From Pedobacter chinensis (GTDB taxonomy: Bacteria > Bacteroidota > Bacteroidia > Sphingobacteriales > Sphingobacteriaceae): DNA of 64,000 nucleotides. Of this stretch, positions 27,268 to 36,574 are shown in pieces. The position numbers and the translations under genes were made by a program. Positions within the stretch are counted from its first letter, which is position 1; every line of letters begins with the position of its first letter. Below the pieces are notes generated by a model. It worked only from the letters and a program-made list of their open reading frames with translations. It was not told the DNA's origin and searched no databases. Location: NCBI RefSeq assembly GCF_003339865.1, contig NZ_QPKV01000002.1:868001-932000 (forward strand), written 5' to 3'.

Positions 27268-27966
27268 CTATATCAGCTCTTCGCTTCTGCTTTTATTTAT
27301 CTTTTCAGAAATTACGTGACCATCTTTCAGGTTGATGATTCTATTTGAAAAACTGGCATCGTGACTGGAGTGGGTAACCATTACGATGGTTGTTCCCGTT
27401 TCATTTAGTTCACAAAGTAATTCCATTACTTCATTACCGTGAGAACTATCCAGATTTCCCGTAGGTTCATCGGCTAAAACCAGTTTTGGCTTAGTTACTA
27501 AAGCTCTGGCTACGGCAACACGCTGTTGTTGTCCACCCGAAAGTTGCTGTGGGAAGTGACCGCTACGGTTTACAATATTCATTCTTTCGATAATTTCGTT
27601 AACCAATTTTTTGCGTTCACCTGCCGGAATTTTATTATAGATCAATGGCAATTCAATGTTTTCAAAAACCGTTAATTCATCAATCAGATTGAAATTCTGG
27701 AAAACGAAACCCATATTCCGCTTCCGAAAATTAGAGCGTTCTCTGTCATTTAAGGTTAAGAGTTCAGTATCAATGAACTTGTAACTTCCGCGTTCGGGTT
27801 TATCCAACAAACCCATTACATTTAATAAGGTAGATTTTCCGCAACCGGAAGGCCCCATAATCGAAACAAACTCTCCTTCTTTTACATGGAGGTTAATTCC
27901 ATTCAATGCTGTGGTTTCCACTTCTTCAGTTTTGTAAACTTTTTCCAGATTTTCTATTTTAATCAT
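27268..27966 (-). CDS. LolD/MacB-type ABC ATPase
   Basis: This 232-residue ATPase has a fully canonical set of motifs: Walker [10 protein letters not shown] near 38-46, signature [15 protein letters not shown], Walker [11 protein letters not shown]-loop NLDSSHG and switch VTHSSHD. It lies directly downstream of the membrane-fusion protein and upstream of seven permeases, so it is probably the main motor of the system. The leader upstream of its ATG holds a stuttering GTATCAAGTATTTAGTATCA word. Confidence 0.92.
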   Translation of the reverse strand: MIKIENLEKVYKTEEVETTALNGINLHVKEGEFVSIMGPSGCGKSTLLNVMGLLDKPERGSYKFIDTELLTLNDRERSNFRKRNMGFVFQNFNLIDELTVFENIELPLIYNKIPAGERKKLVNEIIERMNIVNRSGHFPQQLSGGQQQRVAVARALVTKPKLVLADEPTGNLDSSHGNEVMELLCELNETGTTIVMVTHSSHDASFSNRIINLKDGHVISEKINKSRSEELI

Positions 27967-28077
27967 AGCTTTTTAGTATCAAGTATTTAGTATCAGGTAT
28001 CAAGACCTGAATGTATTTTTTAATTGCTTTATTGTCATCTAACATCTTCGGACATCGGTCCTCCGACTTCTGACTAC

Positions 28078-29322
28078 TTATTTACTTATCTCCACCTGAT
28101 CATACTGGTTAAATTGGTCGTAAGAAGACGTGATCACTTCATCGCCTTTTTGCAAACCATCCAATATTTCGTAATACAAGTAATTTTTCCTTCCGATTTT
28201 AACGTTTTTCTTTGTTGCTTTCCCGTTGTTCAATACGAACACCCATGAACCACCCGTACTTTGAAAAAACTGACCCTGAGCCAGAAGCAATGATTTGCTA
28301 TTATCAGATAAAGTTAGTTTGGTTTGTAGTGATAAACCTCGGCGTAAACCTTCGGGGGCTGGGCCTTTAAAAACCATCTCCACCTGAAACTGACCTGCAG
28401 TAACTTCAGGAATCACTTTACTTACTGTTAAATTGTAAGTTTTACCATTGAACTCGCAAGTTGAAGTTTGCCCCTCTTTAACCCGATTGATATAATATTC
28501 ATCAACACCCGCTTGCAATTTATAACCTTGCAGAACATCGATTTTACCAATCATTTCATTTGAATTGTAAGATTTACCAATAACCGGATCGTATGAAGAA
28601 AGCTTGCCCGAAACTGGTGCTTTAATCGTCATGTTTTCAATGTTTTTACGGATCATTTCCAAACTCTCGTTCATCTGTCCCATAGATTGATCGATTTGCG
28701 ACAATTGCATTCTTCTACTTTGATTTTCCTGTTTTACCGCTTGTCGTACAATGTTAAGTTTACCCTGGTAATATTCGTAATCCTGACTTGATTTGTTAAA
28801 TTCCTGAAGTGTGATAACCTTTTTAGCAAAAAGTGCACTATCCAACCGGTATTGACGAGCCGCTGTTCTCAAATTATTTTCCACGTCTAAAACATCCTGA
28901 TTTAAAACCCGTTGGTTTTGCTCCAAATCCAATCGTGATTTACGTAATTGATTAATCTGTTCAGTTGCCGCGGTTTGACTTGAAGTATAACTCAACATGG
29001 CATTTGAGTTTGAAATTCTTAATAATGGAGTTCCTTTAACTACTGATGCCCCATTTTCTGTAAAAATCTCCGCAACAGTTCCACCTTCTGATGAACTTAC
29101 AATTACTGAGGTTAACGGCACAACACTGGCATTCAGTAAAACTACATCTTCGAAATCGCCATATTCCACTTTGCTAATTGTTAATTTATCTGCATCAGCT
29201 TTATAAACTTTTTTTAGTGATAAGGTATAGCCATAAACCACAACTGCCACGAAAGCAATTATTCCTCCTATCATAATTAAGGTTTTAGTGCTAAATCTTT
29301 TCTTCTCTATTTTTTTGTCCAT
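28078..29322 (-). CDS. MacA/HlyD-like periplasmic adaptor (membrane-fusion) protein
   Basis: The 414-residue product has one N-terminal membrane helix (about 13-33), then a barrel-sandwich domain (VIVSSSEGGTVAEIFTENG, about 70-90). A long alpha-helical hairpin rich in Q, R and L follows at about 110-220, then the second half of the lipoyl-like domain (TIKAPVSGKLSSYDPV) and beta-barrel domains to the end. Such adaptors link inner-membrane ABC permeases to an outer-membrane channel. It is the first gene of the minus-strand cluster. No TolC-like gene is in the window, so the channel must be encoded elsewhere. Confidence 0.9.
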   Translation of the reverse strand: MDKKIEKKRFSTKTLIMIGGIIAFVAVVVYGYTLSLKKVYKADADKLTISKVEYGDFEDVVLLNASVVPLTSVIVSSSEGGTVAEIFTENGASVVKGTPLLRISNSNAMLSYTSSQTAATEQINQLRKSRLDLEQNQRVLNQDVLDVENNLRTAARQYRLDSALFAKKVITLQEFNKSSQDYEYYQGKLNIVRQAVKQENQSRRMQLSQIDQSMGQMNESLEMIRKNIENMTIKAPVSGKLSSYDPVIGKSYNSNEMIGKIDVLQGYKLQAGVDEYYINRVKEGQTSTCEFNGKTYNLTVSKVIPEVTAGQFQVEMVFKGPAPEGLRRGLSLQTKLTLSDNSKSLLLAQGQFFQSTGGSWVFVLNNGKATKKNVKIGRKNYLYYEILDGLQKGDEVITSSYDQFNQYDQVEISK

Positions 29323-29462
29323 TGTTCGGTTATACTATTTGATTGCTTAATAACCAAGCTTATGCCAAAAGCCAAAAAGACACTTAAAACACTAATAATC
29401 AAGTATTTAAAAAATTTTATAATTTTAACATGTTCATTATCGAACAGTTTATGTGCGGGAGC

Positions 29463-30374
29463 GGACAGTTTAATTATTTTAGTGGTGGAAAAAAACCTCT
29501 CCCCTTCATCCCCTCTCCTTGAAGAGAGGGGGCGAGGAGCAGAAAATGCAAAGTTTTAAAAAGAGTTAGTGAGCGATTGTTTAACTATTTTAGTGTTGAA
29601 AAAAAACCTCTCCCCTTCATCCCCTCTCCTTGAAGAGAGGGGGCGAGGAGCAGAAAATGCAAAGTTTTTAAAAAATGGTTCAAACCAATTACCGCCAATT
29701 TCCCTCTCTTCAAGGAGAGGGACAGCAAAAAAGAACAAACACCACTTCCATTAATAGGGAGAGGTGTAGTGAGCGATTGTTTAATTATTGTAGCGATGGA
29801 AAAAACCTCTCCCCTTCATCCCCTCTCCTTGAAGAGAGGGGGCGAGGAGCAGAAAGCAAAGTTTTTAAAATATGGTTCAAACCAATTACCGCCAATTTCC
29901 CTCTCTTCAAGGAGAGGGACAGCAAAAAAGAACAAACACCACTTCCATTAATAGGGAGAGGTGTAGTGAGCGATTGCTTAATTATTGTAGCGATGGAAAA
30001 AACCTCTCCCCTTCATGCCCTCTCCTTGAAGAGAAGGGGCGAAGGGCAGAAAATGCAAAGTTTTTAAAAATGGTTCAAACCAATTACCGCCAATTCCCTC
30101 TCTTCAAGGAGAGGGACAGCAAAAAAGAATAAACCACCACTTCCATTAATAGGGAGAGGTGTATTGAGCGATTGTTTAATTATTGTGGTGTTAAAAAAAG
30201 CCTCTCCCCTTCATCCCCTCTCCTTGAAGAGAGGGGGCAAGGAGCAGAAAATGCAAAGTTTTTAAAAAATGGTTCAAACCAATTACCGCCAATTCCCTCT
30301 CTTCAAGGAGAGGGACAGCAAAAAAGAACAAACCACCACTCGCTTTAATAGGGAGAGGTTTTTTAGAACAAAAA
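29463..30374. repeat. Tandem BIME-like repeat array, left part (five ~198-bp units)
   Basis: The landmark CCTCTCCCCTTCATCCC (or close variant) begins at about 29496, 29607, 29806, 30003 and 30201. Except for the short first unit (111 bp) the period is 197-199. Each unit contains an inner hairpin CCCTCTCCTTGAAGAGAGGG, a middle AATGGTTCAAACCAATTACC, a second hairpin CCCTCTCTTCAAGGAGAGGG and an outer boundary AGGGAGAGGT that is the complement of ACCTCTCCC at the next unit's start. A spacer of about 45 bases with GAGCGATTGTTTAATTATT separates units. Open frames through the units are by-products of the repeats. Confidence 0.9.
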
Positions 30375-30755
30375 ATGGAAGATTACAAAGACAAGCTTTT
30401 TAAAGGTGCAAACCATAAACTTTTCGAATTCTCCAAAGTATTAAGAAAAGCTGGCACAGATTCAGAAGATATCTTATGGCAATCGTTAAGAAGGAGAAAT
30501 ATCAATGGCTTCAAATTTCGACGACAACACCCATTAGATAAATATATTGCAGATTTCTATTGTCATGAGGCTAAGTTAGTGATTGAAATTGATGGAGAAA
30601 TTCACAATCAAGTTGAAATCCAAGAATATGACAAAAATCGAAGTTATGAACTTGAGGAATTTGGAATAACGGTAGTTAGATTTACAAATGATGAGGTAAA
30701 TAATAATTTGGAGATGGTTTTGAATGTGATCAAGGGGTATTGCAGAAGCAAGTAA
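30375..30755 (+). CDS. DUF559 (Vsr-like PD-(D/E)XK) endonuclease-domain protein in a repeat spacer
   Basis: The 126-residue product matches the DUF559 family: SEDILWQSLRRRNINGFKFR near residues 33-52, then HPLDKYIADFYCHEAKLVIE, IDGEIH and YDKNRSYELEEFGITVVRF. The likely metal and catalytic residues are the glutamate in SEDILW, the aspartate in IADFYC and the acidic pair in IEIDGEIH, as in Vsr-like nucleases. The ATG at 30375 follows an A-rich leader. The gene sits exactly in the spacer between AGGGAGAGGT (ends 30359) and ACCTCTCCCC, whose first base is the last base of the stop codon. It replaces the usual 45-base spacer with about 395 bases. Function is unproven; a role in repeat movement is inferred only from position. 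Confidence 0.88.
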   Translation: MEDYKDKLFKGANHKLFEFSKVLRKAGTDSEDILWQSLRRRNINGFKFRRQHPLDKYIADFYCHEAKLVIEIDGEIHNQVEIQEYDKNRSYELEEFGITVVRFTNDEVNNNLEMVLNVIKGYCRSK

Positions 30756-31313
30756 CCTCTCCCCTTCATCCCCTCTCCTTGAAGAGAGGGGCGAAGAGCA
30801 GAAAATGCAAAGTTTTTAAAAAATGGTTCAAACCAATTACCGCCAATTCCCTCTCTTCAAGGAGAGGGACAGCAAAAAGAACAAACACCACTTCCTTTAA
30901 TAGGGAGAGGTGTATTGAGCGATTGTTTAATTATTTTAGTGTAAAAAAAAATCTCCCCTTTATCCCCTCTCCTTGAAGAGAGGGGGTAAGGAGCAGAAAG
31001 CAAAATTTTTAAAAATGGTTCAAACCAATTACCGCCAATTTCCCTCTCTTGAAGGAGAGGGACAGCAAAAAAGAATAAACCACCACTTCCATTAATAGGG
31101 AGAGGTGTAGTGAGCGATTGTTTAATTATTGTAGCGGTGGGAAAAAACCTCTCCCCTTCATCCCCTCTCCTTAAAAGAGGGCGCAAGGAGCAGAAAATGC
31201 AAAGTTTTTAAAAAATGGTTCAAACCACTTTACCGCTAATTTCCCTCTCTTCAAGGAGAGGGACAGCAAAAAAGAACAAACACCACTTCCATTAATAGGG
31301 AGAGGCTTAAAAT
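30755..31313. repeat. Tandem BIME-like repeat array, right part (three units)
   Basis: Unit starts are at about 30755, 30950 and 31148 (195 and 198 apart), with the same inner hairpins and boundaries as the left part. The last unit ends in AGGGAGAGG at about 31305, 16 bases before the response regulator ATG. No other gene is seen here. Confidence 0.88.
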
Positions 31314-31320
31314 ATAAGTT

Positions 31321-32691
31321 ATGTTAGATGCCACAGTTTTAATTATTGATGACGACGACGACATTCTTTTGAGTGCCCGCCTGTTTTTAAAACAACAGGT
31401 AAAACAAGTCATTACCTGTAAATCGCCAAAAGAAATCAATGTATTGCTCAGTAAAAATGACGTTGATATCATTTTATTGGATATGAATTATCAAAAAGGT
31501 GCAAGCGACGGTCGTGAGGGTTTATACTGGCTGGAACATATTTTATCAATTGACAAAGACTATGTCGTTATTTTGATGACTGCTTTTGGAAATGTTGAGC
31601 TTGCTGTTAAAGCCATAAAAAAAGGAGCTACTGATTTTATTCTAAAACCCTGGGAAAATGAAAAGCTTTTCGCTACCATTTCGGCTGCTTCAAAACTTCG
31701 TCAATCAACCAGAAAAGTTAAGAAGCTGGAGAAAATTCATTCTTCCCTTCAAAAGGACATGACACGAGGCTTTGAGCATATTGTTGGTCAGGCTGATGGG
31801 ATTAAACAACTTCAAACCACATTATTAAAAGTTGCACCAACAGATGCTAACGTATTAATTCTTGGTGAAAACGGAACAGGGAAGCAGGTTTTTGCTTATG
31901 AAATCCATGGAAATTCCCATCGCAAAAACCAGGTTTTCATGCACGTTGATTTGGGTTCTTTAAACGAAAACCTTTTCGAAAGTGAGTTATTTGGGTATGC
32001 AAAAGGTGCTTTTACAGATGCGAAGGAAGACAAGCCCGGTCGTTTTGAACTGGCAGACGGCGGAACCATATTCTTAGATGAAATAGGAAATTTAACGCTT
32101 CCACTACAGGCTAAACTATTAAGTGTTTTGCAAAACAGAACTGTAACGCGTTTAGGCGAAAGTAAAGAGCGAAAGGTAAATGTTCGGTTGATTACTGCAA
32201 CCAATATGCCTTTGAACGAAATGGTTGCCAAAAATACATTCAGACAAGATTTGCTGTTTCGCATTAACACTGTAGAGCTTTTGCTCCCTCCTTTAAGAAA
32301 ACGAGGAACAGACATTTTACTTTTGGCCAATCATTTTATGCAGGTTTTTAGTTCAAAATATCATAAAGAAAGCCGAAGTTTAAACCATAAAGCTGAAGAT
32401 GTTCTTTTAAATTATAAATGGCCGGGAAATGTTCGGGAATTGCAGCACGTTTTAGAACGGGCAGTAATTATGAGTGATGGGTACGAAATCACTGAAGAAG
32501 ATTTACAATTAAGTCCGCAGCGGTTTGCACAAAACAACACCATTCCCGATGAAATGGCACTTGGCGATATGGAGAAAATGATGGTACAAAAAGCCATCGA
32601 TAAGCATAAAGGAAATATATCAAAAGCTGCAGCAGAACTGGGCTTAACCCGTGCAGCTTTATACAGGAGAATTGAGAAATTCGGAATATAA
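31321..32691 (+). CDS. NtrC-family sigma-54-dependent response regulator
   Basis: The 456-residue regulator has a receiver domain (residues 1-125; DDDDDI acidic pocket, phospho-aspartate in ILLDMNYQ), an AAA+ domain (about 150-380; Walker A GENGTGKQ, Walker B GGTIFLDEIGN) and a C-terminal Fis-type helix-turn-helix (NISKAAAELGLTRAALYRRI). The sigma-54 contact loop reads GAFTDA where most family members have GAFTGA. It is followed by its probable kinase and lies head-to-head with the MacA-like adaptor gene, across the repeat array. It therefore probably controls the efflux cluster. Confidence 0.92.
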   Translation: MLDATVLIIDDDDDILLSARLFLKQQVKQVITCKSPKEINVLLSKNDVDIILLDMNYQKGASDGREGLYWLEHILSIDKDYVVILMTAFGNVELAVKAIKKGATDFILKPWENEKLFATISAASKLRQSTRKVKKLEKIHSSLQKDMTRGFEHIVGQADGIKQLQTTLLKVAPTDANVLILGENGTGKQVFAYEIHGNSHRKNQVFMHVDLGSLNENLFESELFGYAKGAFTDAKEDKPGRFELADGGTIFLDEIGNLTLPLQAKLLSVLQNRTVTRLGESKERKVNVRLITATNMPLNEMVAKNTFRQDLLFRINTVELLLPPLRKRGTDILLLANHFMQVFSSKYHKESRSLNHKAEDVLLNYKWPGNVRELQHVLERAVIMSDGYEITEEDLQLSPQRFAQNNTIPDEMALGDMEKMMVQKAIDKHKGNISKAAAELGLTRAALYRRIEKFGI

Positions 32692-32692
32692 T

Positions 32693-32783
32693 TAAGGTAG
32701 AGGGTAGAAAGCTAGAAGGCGAAAGGCTCTTATTGCGCTAACAGCCCTCCACCTCTAAGCCCTTCACCTTCAACCTTAAAAAC
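32693..32783. repeat. AAGGTAGAGGG stem-loop element between regulator and kinase genes
   Basis: The left arm TTAAGGTAGAGGGTAGAAAG and the right arm CCTTCACCTTCAACCTTAA flank a GCGCTAACAGCCC core. It is the same family as the elements between the permease genes. Confidence 0.6.
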
Positions 32784-34142
32784 ATGTTTTACAAACGTTT
32801 TACTTTTCGTTTAATCTTTCGGTTGGTCATCATCAACTTACTGGGGTATCTCCTGTTTTATCTTATTAAAAATACCCAGCTTTGGTTTACCATTATCGGT
32901 GTAAGCTTAATTTTATTAGGCTCAGTTATCTCCCTTTATTATTATATCAACGAAATTCGGTCAGATATCAATCGTTTCATCCTAGCGGTTAAAACCAGAG
33001 ATCATACCTTGAATTTTAAAAACAAAGTTACCAAGGGGAGTTTTCCGGAATTATATGAATCCTTTGGAGATATCCTTCAAGTGCATAAGCAAATCAGAAT
33101 GGAGCAAGAGGCTATGTTCCAGCTGATAAAAACCATTCTGGAGCAGGTTCCTGTTGGTGTAATTGTTGTAAACAACACAAAAACCAATCAGGAAAATGAA
33201 GAAATTGCCTTTTTCAATCAGGCTGCATCAAATTTATTAGGTGTTCCGGCTTATAAATACTGGCATCGGTTAAAACAACATTTACCAAATTTCGCTAATG
33301 AAATTGAACAGATTGCCTCAGGTGGAAAGCGTTTTTTAGAACTTAAAATTCAGGATAAACTCATTCAATTATCAACTGAAGTTATTCCCTTAAATCTCTA
33401 TGGAAACAACTACACCATCATTAGCTTTCAAAACATCAAAGATGAAATTGAACAAAAAGAAACCGAGGCATGGAACAGATTAATTGGTGTGATATCGCAT
33501 GAAATATTGAATTCCATTACTCCGATCAGTTCATTGTCTGATACGATCAACAGTATGGTAAGCAATAAAGAAAATCTTGATCTTGATGAAATGGAAGATT
33601 TGAAAACGGCCTTGCAAACCATCAAACGCCGTTCTACCGGGCTTTTGGATTTTGTGAAAGATTATCGTTTAATTGCAGAATTGCCAACTCCCGATTTGCA
33701 ATCGCATACCATTGGCGAGATTCTAAAGCACATCAAAGTATTAATGCAGCCTTTTGCAAAGGTTAAAAATGTGGTATTAGATGTTGAACAAACTTCATCA
33801 AAAATTACTGTTAAATTAGATTTAAAACTGATTGAGCAGGTGCTTATCAACCTCGTTACGAACAGCATTTATGCTGTGGAAGAAAGAGAAAATCCTCATA
33901 TTTCTGTAAGCTACCGATTGGAGAACACCAAATTATATATTGATGTCACCGATAACGGAAAGGGAATTGAATCTTCAGATGTAGAGAAAATTTTCGTTCC
34001 GTTTTATACCACTCGTAAGAATGGTTCGGGCATTGGATTAACCATTAGCCGAAATATTATGAAAATGCACCGTGGCAGTATTGAAGTGGTATCTATTCCA
34101 AATGAGCAAACCACATTCTCGCTATTGTTCAATTATGTTTAG
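32784..34142 (+). CDS. Membrane sensor histidine kinase (NtrB-like)
   Basis: The 452-residue kinase has two N-terminal membrane helices (about 12-30 and 34-55) with almost no periplasmic loop. A PAS-like segment (ILEQVPVGVIVVNN, about 117-130) precedes the HisKA H-box GVISHEILNSITPIS. The ATPase domain has N-box QVLINLVTNSIYAV, G1 DVTDNGKGI and G2 GSGIGLTISRNI. The sensing region is thus in or near the membrane. It is probably the partner of the NtrC-type regulator directly upstream. Confidence 0.92.
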   Translation: MFYKRFTFRLIFRLVIINLLGYLLFYLIKNTQLWFTIIGVSLILLGSVISLYYYINEIRSDINRFILAVKTRDHTLNFKNKVTKGSFPELYESFGDILQVHKQIRMEQEAMFQLIKTILEQVPVGVIVVNNTKTNQENEEIAFFNQAASNLLGVPAYKYWHRLKQHLPNFANEIEQIASGGKRFLELKIQDKLIQLSTEVIPLNLYGNNYTIISFQNIKDEIEQKETEAWNRLIGVISHEILNSITPISSLSDTINSMVSNKENLDLDEMEDLKTALQTIKRRSTGLLDFVKDYRLIAELPTPDLQSHTIGEILKHIKVLMQPFAKVKNVVLDVEQTSSKITVKLDLKLIEQVLINLVTNSIYAVEERENPHISVSYRLENTKLYIDVTDNGKGIESSDVEKIFVPFYTTRKNGSGIGLTISRNIMKMHRGSIEVVSIPNEQTTFSLLFNYV

Positions 34143-34226
34143 TAATTTGAATGTTTTTTTAGGCTAAAAATTCAAACAAAAATTGTTTAAGATGCTTTTA
34201 TTGTTGTGGATACATCAAATACAAGC

Positions 34227-36416
34227 ATGAAAACAGTTATAATATCGAACAGACTACCCGTTAAAATCATTGAAGAAAACGATGAATACACTTTTATTCC
34301 AAGTGAAGGAGGATTGGCAACCGGACTTGGAGATGTTTATAAAAGCGGTAATTCCGTTTGGATTGGCTGGCCGGGAATAGAGGTCCCCGAAGAACGCCAG
34401 GAAGAAGTAAAACAAAAACTAGCCGAACTCAATCTTTACCCGGTTTTTCTTACTCAAAACGAAATCAATTTATATTACGAAGGTTTTTCAAACGAAGTAT
34501 TATGGCCTGTATTTCATTACGTGGTAACCTATGCCCATTACGAACAAAATTATTGGGATTGCTATAAATCTGTTAATGAAAAGTTCGCTAAAAGTGCTAT
34601 AGAGATATTAAATAAAAGAGACAAAATCTGGATTCAGGATTACCAATTATTATTATTACCTGGAATTTTAAGAGAAAAACTTCCTGCTTCAACTATTGGT
34701 TTTTTTCAGCATATCCCCTTTCCATCTTATGAAATTTTCAGGCTAATTCCCTGGCGGGAAGAATTGCTGAATGGGATAATGGGCGCTGATTTAGTTGGTT
34801 TTCATACTTACGATGATGTTCGGCATTTCATTAGCACCGTTACGCGTTTATTACCCGTAAACTCATCTTCCAATATTTTAAACAGCAATGAACGGCAAAT
34901 TGTTGTTGAAGCTTTCCCAATGGGGATTGATTTTAAAAAATTTTCTGGTTTAACTTCGACAGATGAGGTAAAAAAAGAAATCAGCTATTTTAAAAGTGGC
35001 AAAGAGGATATAAAAATCATTATTTCCATCGATAGATTGGATTACAGCAAAGGGATTTTAGAACGTTTGAAAGCACTTGAATTACTTTTGCAACTCCATC
35101 CTGAATATATTGGTAAAATCGAATTATTCATGATCGTTGTTCCATCTCGGGATACTGTACAACAATATAGCGATTTGCGGGATCAGATTGATCAGTTTGT
35201 AGGTAATCTTAATGCCCGTTACCGGTCCATGGATTGGATTCCCGTAAATTATTTTTATAGATCTTTTCCCATTGAGGTGTTATCGGCACTTTATTCCTCT
35301 GCTGATATTTGCCTGGTTACGCCTATGCGTGATGGCATGAACCTCGTGAGCAAAGAATATGTGGCAAGCAGAAACAATAATGATGGGGTGCTTATTTTGA
35401 GTGAAATGGCCGGTGCTTCAAAAGAATTAACCGATGCACTGATTGTAAATCCTAATAACCTTGGCGATATTATGGAGGCCATAGTTTTGGCCTTAAAAAT
35501 GCCATTGGCAGAACAACAACACCGCATGAAAGCCATGCGGGCAATTGTAGAAAAATTCAATGTAAAACATTGGGTTAACAATTTTATTTTAAGATTAAAC
35601 GAAGTGAAAGATTCTCAAAAATCATTACAAACAAAACATGCGGTAAATTCGATAAATGAAGTGATCGCTTCAAAATATGCACAAAGCACAAACAGGGTTT
35701 TATTTCTGGATTATGATGGAACGCTCGTGGATTTTACAGGAAATATAGATGATGCCTCACCAGATAAAGAGCTATACGATGTAATTGAAAACCTAACACT
35801 TGATAAGGCAAATAAAGTTGTAATTATCAGTGGAAGAAGGCATGAAACCCTGGAAAACTGGTTTGGTCATTTAAAAGTTGATATGATTGCTGAACATGGT
35901 GCATGGCAAAAATCTTATGAAGATAAGTGGAACTGTTTACCGTTGCTTACCGATCAATGGAAGCAAGAAATTAAATCACAGTTGGAAACTTATACTGACA
36001 GAACTCCTGGATCTTTTATCGAAGAAAAAAGTTACTCGCTGGTTTGGCACTACCGCAAGGCTGAAGAAGGATTGGGAGAACTGAGGGCAAATGAGATTGT
36101 AAGCCATATGAAAATACTTGCGGCCGACAAAGGTTTGCAATTGATGCCTGGTAACAAAGTAATTGAATTCAAAAACATAGAAGTGAATAAAGGTAAAGCA
36201 GCGCTGAATTGGCTATACGATAAAACCCCTGACTTCATTTTAGCACTGGGTGATGATCATACTGATGAAGATATTTTCAGAGCCCTTCCCGATGATGCAT
36301 TTACCATTAAAGTTGGAAACAATATTTCAGAAGCCAAATACTACTTAAATGATTTTAAAGAAGTTAGAAAATTACTTTGGAGTTTAGTTAAGGAAGAGTT
36401 CGTGGAAAGGGATTAA
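34227..36416 (+). CDS. otsA/otsB: Bifunctional trehalose-6-phosphate synthase / phosphatase
   Basis: This fusion makes trehalose from UDP-glucose and glucose 6-phosphate in two steps. Residues 1 to about 465 are a GT20 synthase with SNRLPVKI, GWPGIEVPEE, IGFFQHIPFPS and RLDYSKGI. Residues from about 490 are a HAD phosphatase with LFLDYDGTLVDF (nucleophile aspartate) and LALGDDHTDEDIF. The ATG at 34227 (MKTVIISNRLP) is preferred over an upstream GTG at 34206, because it starts right at the first conserved strand. The gene converges on a GH15 gene that could degrade trehalose or alpha-glucans. Confidence 0.95.
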   Translation: MKTVIISNRLPVKIIEENDEYTFIPSEGGLATGLGDVYKSGNSVWIGWPGIEVPEERQEEVKQKLAELNLYPVFLTQNEINLYYEGFSNEVLWPVFHYVVTYAHYEQNYWDCYKSVNEKFAKSAIEILNKRDKIWIQDYQLLLLPGILREKLPASTIGFFQHIPFPSYEIFRLIPWREELLNGIMGADLVGFHTYDDVRHFISTVTRLLPVNSSSNILNSNERQIVVEAFPMGIDFKKFSGLTSTDEVKKEISYFKSGKEDIKIIISIDRLDYSKGILERLKALELLLQLHPEYIGKIELFMIVVPSRDTVQQYSDLRDQIDQFVGNLNARYRSMDWIPVNYFYRSFPIEVLSALYSSADICLVTPMRDGMNLVSKEYVASRNNNDGVLILSEMAGASKELTDALIVNPNNLGDIMEAIVLALKMPLAEQQHRMKAMRAIVEKFNVKHWVNNFILRLNEVKDSQKSLQTKHAVNSINEVIASKYAQSTNRVLFLDYDGTLVDFTGNIDDASPDKELYDVIENLTLDKANKVVIISGRRHETLENWFGHLKVDMIAEHGAWQKSYEDKWNCLPLLTDQWKQEIKSQLETYTDRTPGSFIEEKSYSLVWHYRKAEEGLGELRANEIVSHMKILAADKGLQLMPGNKVIEFKNIEVNKGKAALNWLYDKTPDFILALGDDHTDEDIFRALPDDAFTIKVGNNISEAKYYLNDFKEVRKLLWSLVKEEFVERD

Positions 36417-36484
36417 CGTTGCTTGTTGTCCTGAACGCAGTGAAAAATCCGATAGTGATTAGCAACCTGAAGGTAATTCCAGTG

Positions 36485-36536
36485 CCACGGTTTGTGTCCT
36501 CACGAAATAAATAGTTCGTTAGGACACGAACCATGG
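36485..36536. repeat. GGACACGAACCATGG stem-loop repeat
   Basis: CCACGGTTTGTGTCCT at 36485 faces AGGACACGAACCATGG ending at 36536, with an 8-base A/T core between ACGAA and TTCGT. It lies between two convergent genes. The 3' arm reads CCATGGTTCGTGTCCT on the other strand, the same word as in the repeat array at 48.6-49.1 kb. Confidence 0.65.
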
Positions 36537-36574
36537 TCAAAGAAAATCAGCGAAATCTTAATCTGCGGGAGTTT

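Noticed and set aside
29353..29367. Sigma-54 promoter (TGGCATAAGCTTGGT) upstream of the MacA-like gene
   Set aside because: The GG to GC-like spacing is one base short and the -12 element reads TTGG. The regulatory link to the NtrC-type protein is attractive, but this site is not convincing.
29463..31313. Open reading frames of 60-130 codons running through the CCTCTCCCC units on both strands
   Set aside because: They repeat with the units, start without plausible leaders and change frame with small unit-length differences. Only the DUF559 gene has family similarity.
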